A stretch of 15,172 bases of DNA from assembly GCA_946481495.1 (NCBI GenBank), contig CAMLNW010000036.1, forward strand, positions 1 to 15,172, in the 5' to 3' direction. Shown here piece by piece: positions 8,620 to 15,172 of the stretch. The stretch comes from an uncultured Actinomycetes bacterium. Its GTDB lineage: Bacteria > Actinomycetota > Thermoleophilia > Solirubrobacterales > Thermoleophilaceae. The translations under genes were made by a program, and so were the position numbers. The notes below the pieces were generated by a model. The model saw only the letters and a list, made by a program, of their open reading frames with translations, made no database searches and was not told the DNA's origin. The stretch's first letter is position 1, and every line of letters starts with the position of its first letter.

Positions 8620-9548
8620 CAGGCAGCCAGCTCCTCGCGCGACTCCCAGTCGCCGAGCGCGTGACTCACCGCTCGCTCGAAGGGGAGTGTGCGGATTCCG
8701 TAGAGGCGCGGCGCGGCGTTGGCGTCACGGGGCAGTAGGTCCTGCTCCAGGCTTTCCATCAACGGTCTCACCAGCTCCAGCGGCTGACCGGTCACGGCCG
8801 CGACGACGGCGCTAGCGGGTGATGTGAGCGACACGCCAAAGCCGATCGGGGTACGACCAACGCCCATCTGGTCGGCGATCTGCTCGATCATCTCGCCGTA
8901 GCTCACCACGTCCGGACCCGCGATGTCGAGCGAACGTCCCGCTGTCGCGGGGATCGCCGCTGTACGTGCCAGGAACTCGATCGCATCGCGCTCGGCGATC
9001 GGTTGCGTGACATTCGCGCGCCAAGCCGGTAGGGGCAGGAGCCGTAGACGCTCGACGAGTCGCACGAGAATTCGAAACGAGGCTGAGCGGGCGCCGATCA
9101 GAATCGAAGCCCGCAGCGACGTTGGCCCGGGAGCGAGGTCGAGCAGAATCTCCTCGACCTTGACGCGCGACGCGATGTGCGCGGACGGGATGCCTGTCTG
9201 AGGGGCCAGACCGCCGAGATAGACGACGCGCTCGATGCCGGCTGCTGCCGCGGCGACCGCGAAGCGCTCAGCGGCGCGGCGGTCGCGACCGGCGAAATCG
9301 CGCTTGCCGCCGGGCATGGCCTCCATCGAGTGGACGAGGTAGTAGGCGACTGAGCAGCCGTCGAGCGCGCGATCGAGACCGACTCCGTCGAGCAGGTCGC
9401 CGCCGACCACCTCGACTCCCTCCTGCGGAGCAAGCCGGGCGGGATCGCGGACGAGCGCGCGCACGTCGCGGCCTTCGGCGCGCAGCCGCTCGACCAGCCG
9501 GCCGCCGACGTAGCCCGAAGCTCCTGTGACCAACTCCACAGCTGCCAT
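8616..9548 (-). CDS. NAD(P)-binding atypical SDR (NmrA/YbjT-like)
   Basis: This 310-residue Rossmann-fold protein has the glycine motif TGASGYVG at residues 8-15 and the NADP-friendly basic pair in ALVRDPARL. It matches the atypical extended SDR group of NmrA/YbjT-like proteins, with a hydrophobic substrate half at the C-terminus. In the helix where classical SDRs carry YxxxK, the sequence is HIASRVKVEE: Lys is present but Ala sits at the Tyr position. It may therefore bind a nucleotide without standard dehydrogenase chemistry, or use other residues. The ATG at 9548 leads directly into strand 1; an in-frame extension to 9716 would run antisense through the neighbouring small gene and is not supported. 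No clear ribosome-binding site is seen. Its stop overlaps the SRPBCC gene, and it is divergent from the 64-residue gene. Confidence 0.85.
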   Translation of the reverse strand: MAAVELVTGASGYVGGRLVERLRAEGRDVRALVRDPARLAPQEGVEVVGGDLLDGVGLDRALDGCSVAYYLVHSMEAMPGGKRDFAGRDRRAAERFAVAAAAAGIERVVYLGGLAPQTGIPSAHIASRVKVEEILLDLAPGPTSLRASILIGARSASFRILVRLVERLRLLPLPAWRANVTQPIAERDAIEFLARTAAIPATAGRSLDIAGPDVVSYGEMIEQIADQMGVGRTPIGFGVSLTSPASAVVAAVTGQPLELVRPLMESLEQDLLPRDANAAPRLYGIRTLPFERAVSHALGDWESREELAAW

Positions 9549-9668
9549 TGAACCGGTCGCGCGAAAAAACCCGGCCTTTGCGAAGTCGCTCGCTCGCGAA
9601 CGTGAAGGTTTCGTAACGATGCTGACTCGATCGCAGGCAACCCCAATCTCAGGAGCGACGACCGGCAG

Positions 9669-9863
9669 ATGGCGAAGAAGGCGAAGCGCGTGACGTGTGA
9701 GGACTGCTTCTTCCACCAGAACCAGTTGTGCGCGCTAGAGCTGGACGAGCCATGCACGACCTTCCGGCCCGCCGAGCGCGGCCTCGCGCCCGAGAAGCAG
9801 CTCGCGTTCTCGTTCCGGACCGAGCGCACTTGGGCCGCCTACGCCTTCCCTCAGCCCGGATAG
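9669..9863 (+). CDS. small four-cysteine protein, unknown function
   Basis: This 64-residue protein begins with basic MAKKAKR and then has C10xxC13, C21 and C29, a spacing that could hold one zinc ion or an FeS cluster. The part after C29 (TFRPAERGLAPEKQLAFSFR) is charged and ends in an aromatic-rich tail. AGGAG lies at 9651-9655, a rather long 13 nt before ATG. The composition, sensible N-terminus and clustered cysteines argue that it is real. The MBL-fold hydrolase follows after 37 bp. I do not recognise the family; a small zinc-ribbon protein is the best guess. Confidence 0.65.
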   Translation: MAKKAKRVTCEDCFFHQNQLCALELDEPCTTFRPAERGLAPEKQLAFSFRTERTWAAYAFPQPG

Positions 9864-9888
9864 AGGATCGCTGGAGCCCGTTCGCGGG

Positions 9889-9894
9889 TAGATT
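9889..9894 (+). promoter_or_regulatory. -10 element TAGATT placed for a leaderless transcript
   Basis: TAGATT ends 6 nt before the ATG at 9901. With the usual -12 to -7 placement, transcription would begin at the A of the start codon. The gene has no Shine-Dalgarno sequence, which fits leaderless expression as is common in actinobacteria. No good -35 is seen. Confidence 0.4.
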
Positions 9895-9900
9895 CCCGAC

Positions 9901-10713
9901 ATGCAGCTCACGGTGCTCGGGAAGTCGCCCGCTTGGCAGGACGCCGACGGGGCTTGTTCGGGCTACCTGTTGCGGGAGGGCGACACGACGGTCCTGCTCG
10001 ACTGTGGCAACGGCGTCTTCGGGAAGCTGCGCAAGTTCGTCGACTACGTAGACGTCGACGCTGTCGTGATCTCGCACCTGCACGCGGACCACTTCATCGA
10101 CCTCGTCCCGTTCTCGTATGCGCTGATCTATGCGCCGCGGCAACAGCCGGTGCCGGTGCCGCCGTGGCCCGGGACCGATTCGCCGGCACGCCCGCGACTG
10201 GTGGCTTCGCCGGGCGCGGCCAGGACGTTTCGCCGGGTCGTCGGCGCCTGGGGCAACGAGGAGCTGATCGAGCAGGCATTCGATCTCGAGGAGTACGCGG
10301 TCGACTCGGTCATCGAGGTGGGGCCGCTGCGGTTCGGCTTCGCCCTGATGCCGCACTTCATCGATGCCTATGCGGTCTCGGTCACATCGGAGAACGGTGG
10401 CGGGCGGCTCGTGTTCGGGTCCGACTCGCGGCCGGCCTCAGAGTTGGTCGAGTTCGCTCGCGGAGCGGACCTCTTCCTGGTCGAGGCGACGCTGCCGCGA
10501 CCAGAGCGCACCGGCGTACGTGGCCATCTGACGGCCGAGGAGGCCGGCGAGCACGGTCGCGACGCCGGCGTCGCGCGGGTCGTGTTGACGCACATCTCCG
10601 ACGAGCTCGATCAGGAGCGGGCGCGCGAGCAGGCGGCCGCGGCCTTCGGCGGTCCCGTCGAGGTTGCTCGTGAGGGCGCCGTATACGACGTTCCCGCGGC
10701 AGCCTTGGATTGA
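9901..10713 (+). CDS. metallo-beta-lactamase-fold hydrolase (RNase Z/YhfI-like)
   Basis: This 270-residue protein has the MBL fold with a binuclear metal site. Motif I is the aspartate of VLLDCGNG (D34), motif II is H59-L-H61-A-D63-H64, a further His lies in LMPHFIDAY, a metal-bridging Asp is in VFGSDSR, and a C-terminal His is in VVLTHIS; GHLTAEEAGE adds another conserved His. This layout is that of RNase Z-like and YhfI-like hydrolases and not of antibiotic-cleaving lactamases. Substrate could be RNA 3' ends, a cyclic nucleotide or a phosphodiester; nothing here decides. The long RNase Z exosite arm is not evident, arguing against true tRNase Z. It is the second of three plus-strand genes and may have its own leaderless promoter. 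Confidence 0.88.
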   Translation: MQLTVLGKSPAWQDADGACSGYLLREGDTTVLLDCGNGVFGKLRKFVDYVDVDAVVISHLHADHFIDLVPFSYALIYAPRQQPVPVPPWPGTDSPARPRLVASPGAARTFRRVVGAWGNEELIEQAFDLEEYAVDSVIEVGPLRFGFALMPHFIDAYAVSVTSENGGGRLVFGSDSRPASELVEFARGADLFLVEATLPRPERTGVRGHLTAEEAGEHGRDAGVARVVLTHISDELDQERAREQAAAAFGGPVEVAREGAVYDVPAAALD

Positions 10714-10756
10714 TGGCTATCCTCGGTGCGACGTCAAGCCGAAAGCGAGGAGTGCA

Positions 10757-11221
10757 ATGGCAGCCAAGAGGAAAGCGAAGGGCGCGGCCGGAGCGATCGC
10801 TGCCGGCCAGGCGCTGCGCGACAACCCCTACGTCCAGCGGTTGATCGAGGACGACGACCTGCGCGACGAGCTGCGCGCGGCGTTCGACTCGGCGCGCAAG
10901 GTGTATGGGCGGATCGACAGCAAGGGTCCGCAGAAGGCGCTCGAGGACAAGAAGGTCCAGCGTGACCTCAAGCAGGCCGCCGAGTCGCTGAAGAGCGCCG
11001 CCGACGCGCTGCGTGAGCCGAAGAAGCGCAAGCGCGGCTTTGGGCGGCTGATCCTGATCGCGCTCGTCGGTGCCGGTCTGGCGCTGGCGCTCAGCGAGGA
11101 TCTGCGCAAGAAGGCGCTCGACGCTCTCTTCGGTGCCGAGGAGGAGTACGAGTACACGGCGACTACGACGCCGACTCCGGCGCCCGCGCCGGACGGGGCC
11201 GAGACCGCCAACGCCTCATAG
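10757..11221 (+). CDS. single-pass membrane protein, unknown function
   Basis: This 154-residue protein starts at the ATG preceded by GAGGAG (10747-10752, 4-nt spacing). It has a basic N-terminus (AAKRKAKG), a mostly helical charged middle (about 20-90), the cluster KKRKR at 89-93, one membrane segment at about 97-113 (GRLILIALVGAGLALAL), and a tail that is acidic (EEEYEY) and then Thr/Pro/Ala-rich. The positive cluster before the helix suggests the N-terminal part is cytoplasmic. A longer in-frame open stretch back to 10664 overlaps the MBL gene and lacks a ribosome-binding site. No family recognised; it is 43 bp after the MBL gene. Confidence 0.75.
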   Translation: MAAKRKAKGAAGAIAAGQALRDNPYVQRLIEDDDLRDELRAAFDSARKVYGRIDSKGPQKALEDKKVQRDLKQAAESLKSAADALREPKKRKRGFGRLILIALVGAGLALALSEDLRKKALDALFGAEEEYEYTATTTPTPAPAPDGAETANAS

Positions 11222-11231
11222 AGAAGCCTTC

Positions 11232-11249
11232 TGGCTGGCCGGCCAGCTA
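11232..11249. promoter_or_regulatory. TetR-type operator, upstream copy at the regulator gene
   Basis: TGGCTGGCCGGCCAGCTA is an imperfect palindrome (16 of 18 positions symmetric) with the perfect core CTGGCCGGCCAG at 11235-11246. It shares 16 of 19 positions with the site before the MMPL gene when one base is added at the right. It overlaps the putative -10 TAGACT of the tetR-like gene, so binding would block transcription. Confidence 0.5.
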
Positions 11250-11253
11250 GACT
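11248..11253 (+). promoter_or_regulatory. possible -10 element of the TetR gene
   Basis: TAGACT ends 9 nt before the ATG at 11263, which would give a start of transcription at about 11260 and almost no leader. No Shine-Dalgarno sequence precedes the gene, consistent with leaderless or near-leaderless expression. No clear -35 is present. Confidence 0.3.
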
Positions 11254-11263
11254 GGTCGGCCAA
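11252..11263. promoter_or_regulatory. second TetR-type half-matching operator overlapping the start codon
   Basis: CTGGTCGGCCAA repeats the CTGGyCGGCCAr core of the neighbouring site; the centres are 17 bp apart. It covers the A of the ATG. Two overlapping copies suggest that more than one dimer can bind. Confidence 0.35.
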
Positions 11264-11871
11264 TGGAGGCTTCGGTAGCGACACCGCGCAAGCTCGAGGG
11301 CGAGAAGGCGAGGCGCATCGTCGAGGCGATGCGCACCAGCGTCGGGAAGCGCGGCGCGGCTGCTTCGACGTTCGACGTCGTCGCCCGCGAAGCTGGCGTA
11401 TCGCGCGGCTTGCTGCACTACTACTTCGGCTCCAAAGAGCGCCTGATGGTCGAGGTGGTCCGCAACGACTGCGACACGCGCGTGGCCGCGCTCGAGGAGC
11501 GGCTTGCCACAGCGACCAGCGCCGATGAGTTCGTCGCTTTCCTGGTTCAGACGCTCGAGGCGTTCCTCTCCGACGAGCCGGGCCAGGCGGTGCTGTACGA
11601 GATGCTCAGTGCGTCGCGGCGCAGCGAGGAGATCCGCGCCGAGCTGGCGGAGCTCTACCGGCGCTGGCGTGGGCATCTCGCGGCGGCGCTGGACGAGAAG
11701 CAGCGTGAGGGCGTCGTCGAGTTGGACGCCAAGCCAGAGGACGTCGCGTCGCTGCTGTTCGCGCTCGGCGACGGCATGGGCCTCCAGGTGATCTCGGACC
11801 CGGAGTGGGACAGCGCTCCGGCATTCGCGCTCGGCGTGCAGACCGCGCGCCGCCTGCTCGGCGCTTCCTAG
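11263..11871 (+). CDS. TetR/AcrR-family transcriptional regulator
   Basis: This 202-residue protein has a TetR N-terminal DNA-binding domain: helix 1 at about 12-31 and the helix-turn-helix at about 36-56 (TFDVVAREAGVSRGLLHYYFGSKERL, shown here in part as AGVSRGLLHYYF at 44-55). The C-terminal 140 residues are helical and variable and should hold the inducer pocket and dimer interface. Length is normal. It starts at the ATG inside an operator-like palindrome. The MMPL transporter gene lies 108 bp downstream on the same strand and has a matching palindrome, so the likely role is repression of itself and of the transporter, relieved by a transported or related hydrophobic compound. Regulation of the transporter is inferred from the shared sites. 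Confidence 0.92.
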   Translation: MEASVATPRKLEGEKARRIVEAMRTSVGKRGAAASTFDVVAREAGVSRGLLHYYFGSKERLMVEVVRNDCDTRVAALEERLATATSADEFVAFLVQTLEAFLSDEPGQAVLYEMLSASRRSEEIRAELAELYRRWRGHLAAALDEKQREGVVELDAKPEDVASLLFALGDGMGLQVISDPEWDSAPAFALGVQTARRLLGAS

Positions 11872-11876
11872 CGCCT

Positions 11877-11894
11877 CTGTGAGCGACATCACAG
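11877..11894. promoter_or_regulatory. CRP/GlxR-type operator before the MMPL gene
   Basis: CTGTGA-GCGACA-TCACAG is a perfect 6+6 palindrome with a 6-bp spacer. It contains the full TGTGA-N6-TCACA consensus of CRP and of actinobacterial GlxR/Crp. It starts 5 bp after the TetR stop codon and is centred about 94 bp before the transporter start codon. Confidence 0.55.
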
Positions 11895-11932
11895 TCGGGG
11901 CGCTGCCGGCGTGTTCGAATCCATGCAAGAAT

Positions 11933-11950
11933 TGGCTGGCTGGCCAACCA
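11933..11950. promoter_or_regulatory. TetR-type operator before the MMPL gene
   Basis: TGGCTGGCTGGCCAACCA is an imperfect palindrome (14 of 18 positions symmetric) sharing the TGGCTGGCyGGCCA core with the site at 11232-11249. It lies 29 bp before the ATG, at or just after a plausible promoter (weak -10 AAGAAT at 11927-11932). Confidence 0.5.
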
Positions 11951-11979
11951 GGGCAGCGGACCGTCGGAAAGGGGATCGC

Positions 11980-14235
11980 ATGCAGCGTTTCATGGACAGG
12001 CTGACGTCCTTCCTCGAGCGGAGGCGACGCCTCGTGCTCGGGGCCTGGGTGGCACTGCTGCTCGTCTCGCTGCCGTTCGCGATCAAGCAGACCGAGCATC
12101 TGACGGCAGGTGGCTTCTCGATCCCGGGCTCGGGCTCGGACGCCGTCGACCGCGCGCTCGCCGACTTCGACGACGCCCAGCGACAGAGCCTGTCGGTCGT
12201 GGTCGCACGTCAGCCGGGCGGTGACGCCGCCGACGTCCGGCGCGAGCTCGCCCGCGTTGATGCGATCACCGACGACGTCCCCCTGGCCGAGCTGACGCCG
12301 CGAGCGCTTGCCGCCGCTGAGCGCGACGCCACGCGATCGCCGATCGCCGTCGCCCCGCTGAAGACGGGCGGCAACATGGACGACACCGCGGACCTCGCCG
12401 TCGACCTGCGGAAGGAGCTCGGCATCGGCGAGGGCGCACGCGATGGCGTCCAGACCTACCTCGTCGGCGAGCAGGCGCTCTGGGCCGGCATGCAGGACCT
12501 CAGCAAGAAGGACCTCGAGCGCGCCGAGGGGACGGGCTTCCCGATCGTCCTGCTGATCCTGCTCGCCGTCTTCGGCTCGCTGGTCGCGGCGCTGCTGCCG
12601 CTCGTGCTCGGGTTCGCCAGCGTGATGATCACCGGCGCTGGCATCTTCTTCCTGTCGCAGGCGACCGACATGTCGGTCTTCGTGACCAACGTCGCGTCGA
12701 TGATCGGCATCGGCGTCGCGGTCGACTATTCGCTGTTCATCCTGTCGCGCTATCGCGAGGAGATCGCGGCTGGCGCCGATCCGGTCGAGGCGCGGCGGAT
12801 CGCGATGCGCACCTCCGGCGTTGCGGTCGCCTTCTCGGGCGTCACCGTGATCGTCTCGCTCGCCGGGCTGCTGCTGATCGACTCGACGACGCTGCGCTCG
12901 ATGGCGTACGGGGCGATCATGGTCGTCGCCGTCTCGATCATCGCGGCGATGACGTTCCTGCCGGCACTGATGGCCGCGACCGGCCGGCGCGGCTACGAGC
13001 CAGGCCGGACCGCGGGTGTCGTGGCGGCGATCGTCCGCTGGCTGCGGCGTGTCTTCCGCCGTCCGCCGCACGCCGAGGGCGCTCCTGGCTTCTGGCAGAC
13101 CTGGACCGACCGCGTCACACGGCGTCCCGGCGTCACCGCTGCCGCGGCGACCGCGTTCATGCTCGTGTTGGCGATTCCAGCGCTGTCTTTGGAGACCGGC
13201 GATGGCGCCCTGCGCCAGTTCCCCGACGGCAATGAGACGCGCGTCGGGGCCGAGCTCGCGGCCAAGCAGACCGGTCCTGGCGCCGCGTCGCCGGTCGAGG
13301 TGGTGGCGACCTTCGAGGAGGGCGTCGCTACCGACCCGGAGAACCGGCGGGCGCTGAAGGAGTTCGTCGCGACGGTCGAGGACGACCCCGAGGCGGCGAG
13401 CGTTCGGCCGGCGGCGCCCTCGAACGACGGCGGCGCGGCGTTGGTCTTGATCACGCCGCGGACCGACGCCGAGAGCCAGCAGGCGCGCGACTTCGTCGAG
13501 CGGCTGCGTGACGGACAGAGCGGCGCCGGCGCGCTGGCCACCGTCGCACAGGTCGATGTTGGCGGGGCGACCGCATCGGTCGAGGACTTTCGCGTCCAGG
13601 TGACCGACTCGCTCTGGAAGATCGCGCTGTTCGTACTCGCGTTCAGCTACATCGTGCTGTTCTTCCTGCTGCGCTCGGTGCTGCTGCCGCTAAAGGCGGT
13701 GCTGATGAACCTGCTGTCGGTCGGCGCCGCCTACGGCGTGCTGGTGATGATCTTCCAGTGGGGCTGGATCGACGGCTTCCTCGGCTTCCAGTCGCTCGGC
13801 TACATCAGCACGATGACGCCGCCGCTGCTGCTGGCGATCGTCTTCGGCCTGTCGATGGACTACGAGGTCTTCCTGTTGAGCCGGATCAAGGAGCGCTACG
13901 CCGCTACCGGCGATTCAAAGCTGGCGGTCGCTCAGGGGCTCGCGCGCAGCGCGGCGACGATCTCGAGCGCCGCGCTGATTATGGTCGCGGTGTTCGCTGT
14001 CTTCGCCGGGGTCGGTGTGCCGTCGGTCAAGGAGATCGGCGTTGGGCTGGCGGTGGCGGTCGCGCTCGACGCGACGATCGTTCGGCTCGTGCTTGTGCCG
14101 GCGACGATGGAGATCATGGGCGAGTGGAACTGGTGGCTGCCAGGGCCGCTCGACCGAGTCATGCCCGACGCCGACTTCGAGGCATCGGGTACCGGTGACG
14201 ACGTCGTCGCCGGTCAGGCTCCGGCGCGCGCCTAG
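11980..14235 (+). CDS. MMPL/RND-family transporter
   Basis: This 751-residue inner-membrane exporter has the two-fold MMPL layout. Each half has one helix (about 17-36 and 382-403), then an extracytoplasmic domain (about 37-182 and 404-540), then a five-helix bundle (about 185-332 and 543-715). The family signature for proton relay appears twice: D249-Y250 in GVAVDYSLFILSRYREE and D627-Y628 in GLSMDYEVFLLSRIKERY. Relatives export lipids, hopanoids or siderophores, or act in drug efflux; the cargo cannot be read from sequence. The ATG at 11980 has GGAAAGG at 11966-11972 (7-nt spacing) and fits the basic stretch before helix 1. A GTG at 11911 would add 23 residues spanning the operator and is rejected. 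It is probably controlled by the upstream TetR protein and a CRP-type regulator. Its TAG stop overlaps that of the convergent gene. Confidence 0.93.
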   Translation: MQRFMDRLTSFLERRRRLVLGAWVALLLVSLPFAIKQTEHLTAGGFSIPGSGSDAVDRALADFDDAQRQSLSVVVARQPGGDAADVRRELARVDAITDDVPLAELTPRALAAAERDATRSPIAVAPLKTGGNMDDTADLAVDLRKELGIGEGARDGVQTYLVGEQALWAGMQDLSKKDLERAEGTGFPIVLLILLAVFGSLVAALLPLVLGFASVMITGAGIFFLSQATDMSVFVTNVASMIGIGVAVDYSLFILSRYREEIAAGADPVEARRIAMRTSGVAVAFSGVTVIVSLAGLLLIDSTTLRSMAYGAIMVVAVSIIAAMTFLPALMAATGRRGYEPGRTAGVVAAIVRWLRRVFRRPPHAEGAPGFWQTWTDRVTRRPGVTAAAATAFMLVLAIPALSLETGDGALRQFPDGNETRVGAELAAKQTGPGAASPVEVVATFEEGVATDPENRRALKEFVATVEDDPEAASVRPAAPSNDGGAALVLITPRTDAESQQARDFVERLRDGQSGAGALATVAQVDVGGATASVEDFRVQVTDSLWKIALFVLAFSYIVLFFLLRSVLLPLKAVLMNLLSVGAAYGVLVMIFQWGWIDGFLGFQSLGYISTMTPPLLLAIVFGLSMDYEVFLLSRIKERYAATGDSKLAVAQGLARSAATISSAALIMVAVFAVFAGVGVPSVKEIGVGLAVAVALDATIVRLVLVPATMEIMGEWNWWLPGPLDRVMPDADFEASGTGDDVVAGQAPARA

Positions 14236-15172
14236 CTGATCGACACCGCCGCCGGCTGGCGGGCGGGCGCGTCGCGCAATGGGTTCTCGGCCGCGAGGAA
14301 CTCGTCGAGGTGGCGCCAGGTCGTCGCCTCGGCATTGCGGCCGGTAAGCACGCCGAGGTGGCTGCCGCTGACCAGCTGGAAGTCGACCGACTCGGCGTTT
14401 GGCAGCAGGTCGACGACTGCTCGGACCGCCGCGGCCGGAGCGAGGACGTCGGCATCGCCAGCGATCACGAGCACCGGCTGACGGACGTTGGCCAGCTCGA
14501 TCTGATGGTCGCCGAGGTCGACGACGCCATCGGCGAGGTCGTTGACGCGGAAGAAGCGGTGGTAGAGCTGGCCGAAGGTCCGGCCCGGGTAGGCGAGCAT
14601 GTTCGCCATGTAGTCGTCGATCGCCTCGGAGTGCGCGATTGAATCGCGGTGCTGGAGGTTGCGCAGTACCCAGAGCGGTTTCGTCAGGTAGCGGTCGAAC
14701 GAGGTCAGCTGGAAGGCACGGCTGACCAGCGGCGCCGGCGCTCCGCCCAGTGCCCGGTAGAGCGCGGTCTCGAGCGCGCCGCCAGTCAGCCGGCCAAGTT
14801 GGCGCAACGGTGCCGCAAGGCGCACCTGGGTGAAGTCGAATGGGCTCGCGATCAACGCGACGGAGGCGATCGGCAGGTCCTGGTCGCTCGCCACGGTCAG
14901 CAGCGTCAGGATGCCGCCGAGGCACCAGCCGACTGGCTGTACCGGCCGGCCGCTGTCCTCGTGGACGACGCCGATCGCGGTCGGAAGTACGTCCTCGACC
15001 CAGTGCTCGAGGCCGAGCGCACGGTCGCCGAAGGAGATCGGCCCGTAGTCGACGACATAGGTCGGGTAGCCGAGCGAGCTCAAGTGCTCGACCAGGCTGC
15101 AACCGCGCTGGAGGTCGAAGCAGCTCGCGGGCGCGGCGAGCGGCGGGATCAGCAGGATCGGCGCGCGGTCGG
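14232..15172 (-). CDS. PhaC-like alpha/beta hydrolase (polyhydroxyalkanoate synthase family), partial
   Basis: At least 313 residues are read; the open frame continues through the window edge (PILLIPPLAAPASCFDLQRG is the visible beginning), so the true start lies outside. The modified lipase box is GWCLGG with a cysteine nucleophile (codon at 14922-14924), as in PHA synthases and not the Ser of lipases. The rest of the triad is visible as Asp in AGDADVLAP and His in SGSHLG. The motif VVDYGPISFGDRALGLEHWVEDVLP is also PhaC-like. It may polymerise hydroxyacyl-CoA, as class III PhaC does, or act on another acyl thioester; a PhaE partner is not in the window. It is convergent with the MMPL gene, and the stop codons share CTAG at 14232-14235. 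The internal TTG at 15083 is not a start because conserved sequence continues upstream. Confidence 0.85.
   Translation of the reverse strand, partial: DRAPILLIPPLAAPASCFDLQRGCSLVEHLSSLGYPTYVVDYGPISFGDRALGLEHWVEDVLPTAIGVVHEDSGRPVQPVGWCLGGILTLLTVASDQDLPIASVALIASPFDFTQVRLAAPLRQLGRLTGGALETALYRALGGAPAPLVSRAFQLTSFDRYLTKPLWVLRNLQHRDSIAHSEAIDDYMANMLAYPGRTFGQLYHRFFRVNDLADGVVDLGDHQIELANVRQPVLVIAGDADVLAPAAAVRAVVDLLPNAESVDFQLVSGSHLGVLTGRNAEATTWRHLDEFLAAENPLRDAPARQPAAVSIS

Noticed and set aside
9524..9541. CRP-like dyad CTGTGA-CCAACT-CCACAG
   Set aside because: It lies inside the SDR coding region and encodes the conserved first strand (VELVT). One half-site has a mismatch to TCACA. Codon constraint explains it well enough.
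11911..11979. GTG start 23 codons upstream for the MMPL gene
   Set aside because: The added residues cover the operator palindrome, and the ATG at 11980 has a good ribosome-binding site.
10828..13071. 747-residue minus-strand frame over the membrane protein, TetR and MMPL genes
   Set aside because: It crosses three well-supported plus-strand genes and their gaps and has no recognisable domain.
13915..15102. 395-residue minus-strand frame over the PhaC-like gene and the MMPL end
   Set aside because: It is the wrong frame: the PhaC motifs (GWCLGG, AGDADVLAP, GSHLG) are in the neighbouring frame ending at 14232.

Overview
The window is GC-rich, gene-dense bacterial chromosome with many GTG starts, 4-bp start/stop overlaps and few strong promoters. 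GC content, codon choice, the GlxR/CRP-like operator, probable leaderless genes and the kinds of proteins present suggest an actinobacterium, most likely of the Thermoleophilia/Solirubrobacterales type. This assignment is inference from protein character and not from a marker gene. No rRNA, tRNA, CRISPR array, insertion sequence or prophage gene is visible.

Left part (about 1-5.3 kb, minus strand). A repeat-rich non-coding stretch at 31-266 lies beyond the 3' end of a succinate:quinone oxidoreductase operon transcribed right to left: sdhA (flavoprotein), sdhB (iron-sulfur protein) and a two-CCG-domain protein related to HdrB. The third subunit is a soluble-looking CCG protein and not a haem-binding membrane anchor, and SdhB has an additional cysteine in its third cluster motif, so this reads as a 'type E' (archaeal/Campylobacter-like) enzyme. 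A G-quadruplex-type sequence covers the sdhA start codon on the template strand. Upstream of sdhA, in the same orientation, is an M50 site-2-protease-like membrane peptidase with two CBS domains.

Central part (5.3-7.6 kb, plus strand). icd (NADP-isocitrate dehydrogenase, eukaryotic-like subfamily) and mdh (malate dehydrogenase) form a two-gene operon divergent from the peptidase, so three TCA-cycle steps are clustered here. A near-perfect bidirectional terminator closes mdh.

Accessory part (7.6-11.2 kb). On the minus strand are a small AT-hook plus winged-helix DNA-binding protein and an overlapping pair encoding an SRPBCC protein and an atypical SDR lacking the catalytic Tyr. Divergent from these, on the plus strand, are a 64-residue four-cysteine protein, a metallo-beta-lactamase-fold hydrolase with a -10 element placed as for a leaderless mRNA, and a one-helix membrane protein.

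Right part (11.2-15.2 kb). A TetR regulator is followed by an MMPL/RND-type exporter. Matching palindromes occur twice at the regulator's start and once in front of the exporter, which also has a perfect CRP/GlxR-type palindrome. This looks like an autoregulated efflux or lipid-export unit with an additional global input. The exporter gene ends head-on against a PhaC-like alpha/beta hydrolase that runs off the window; the two stop codons share a CTAG.
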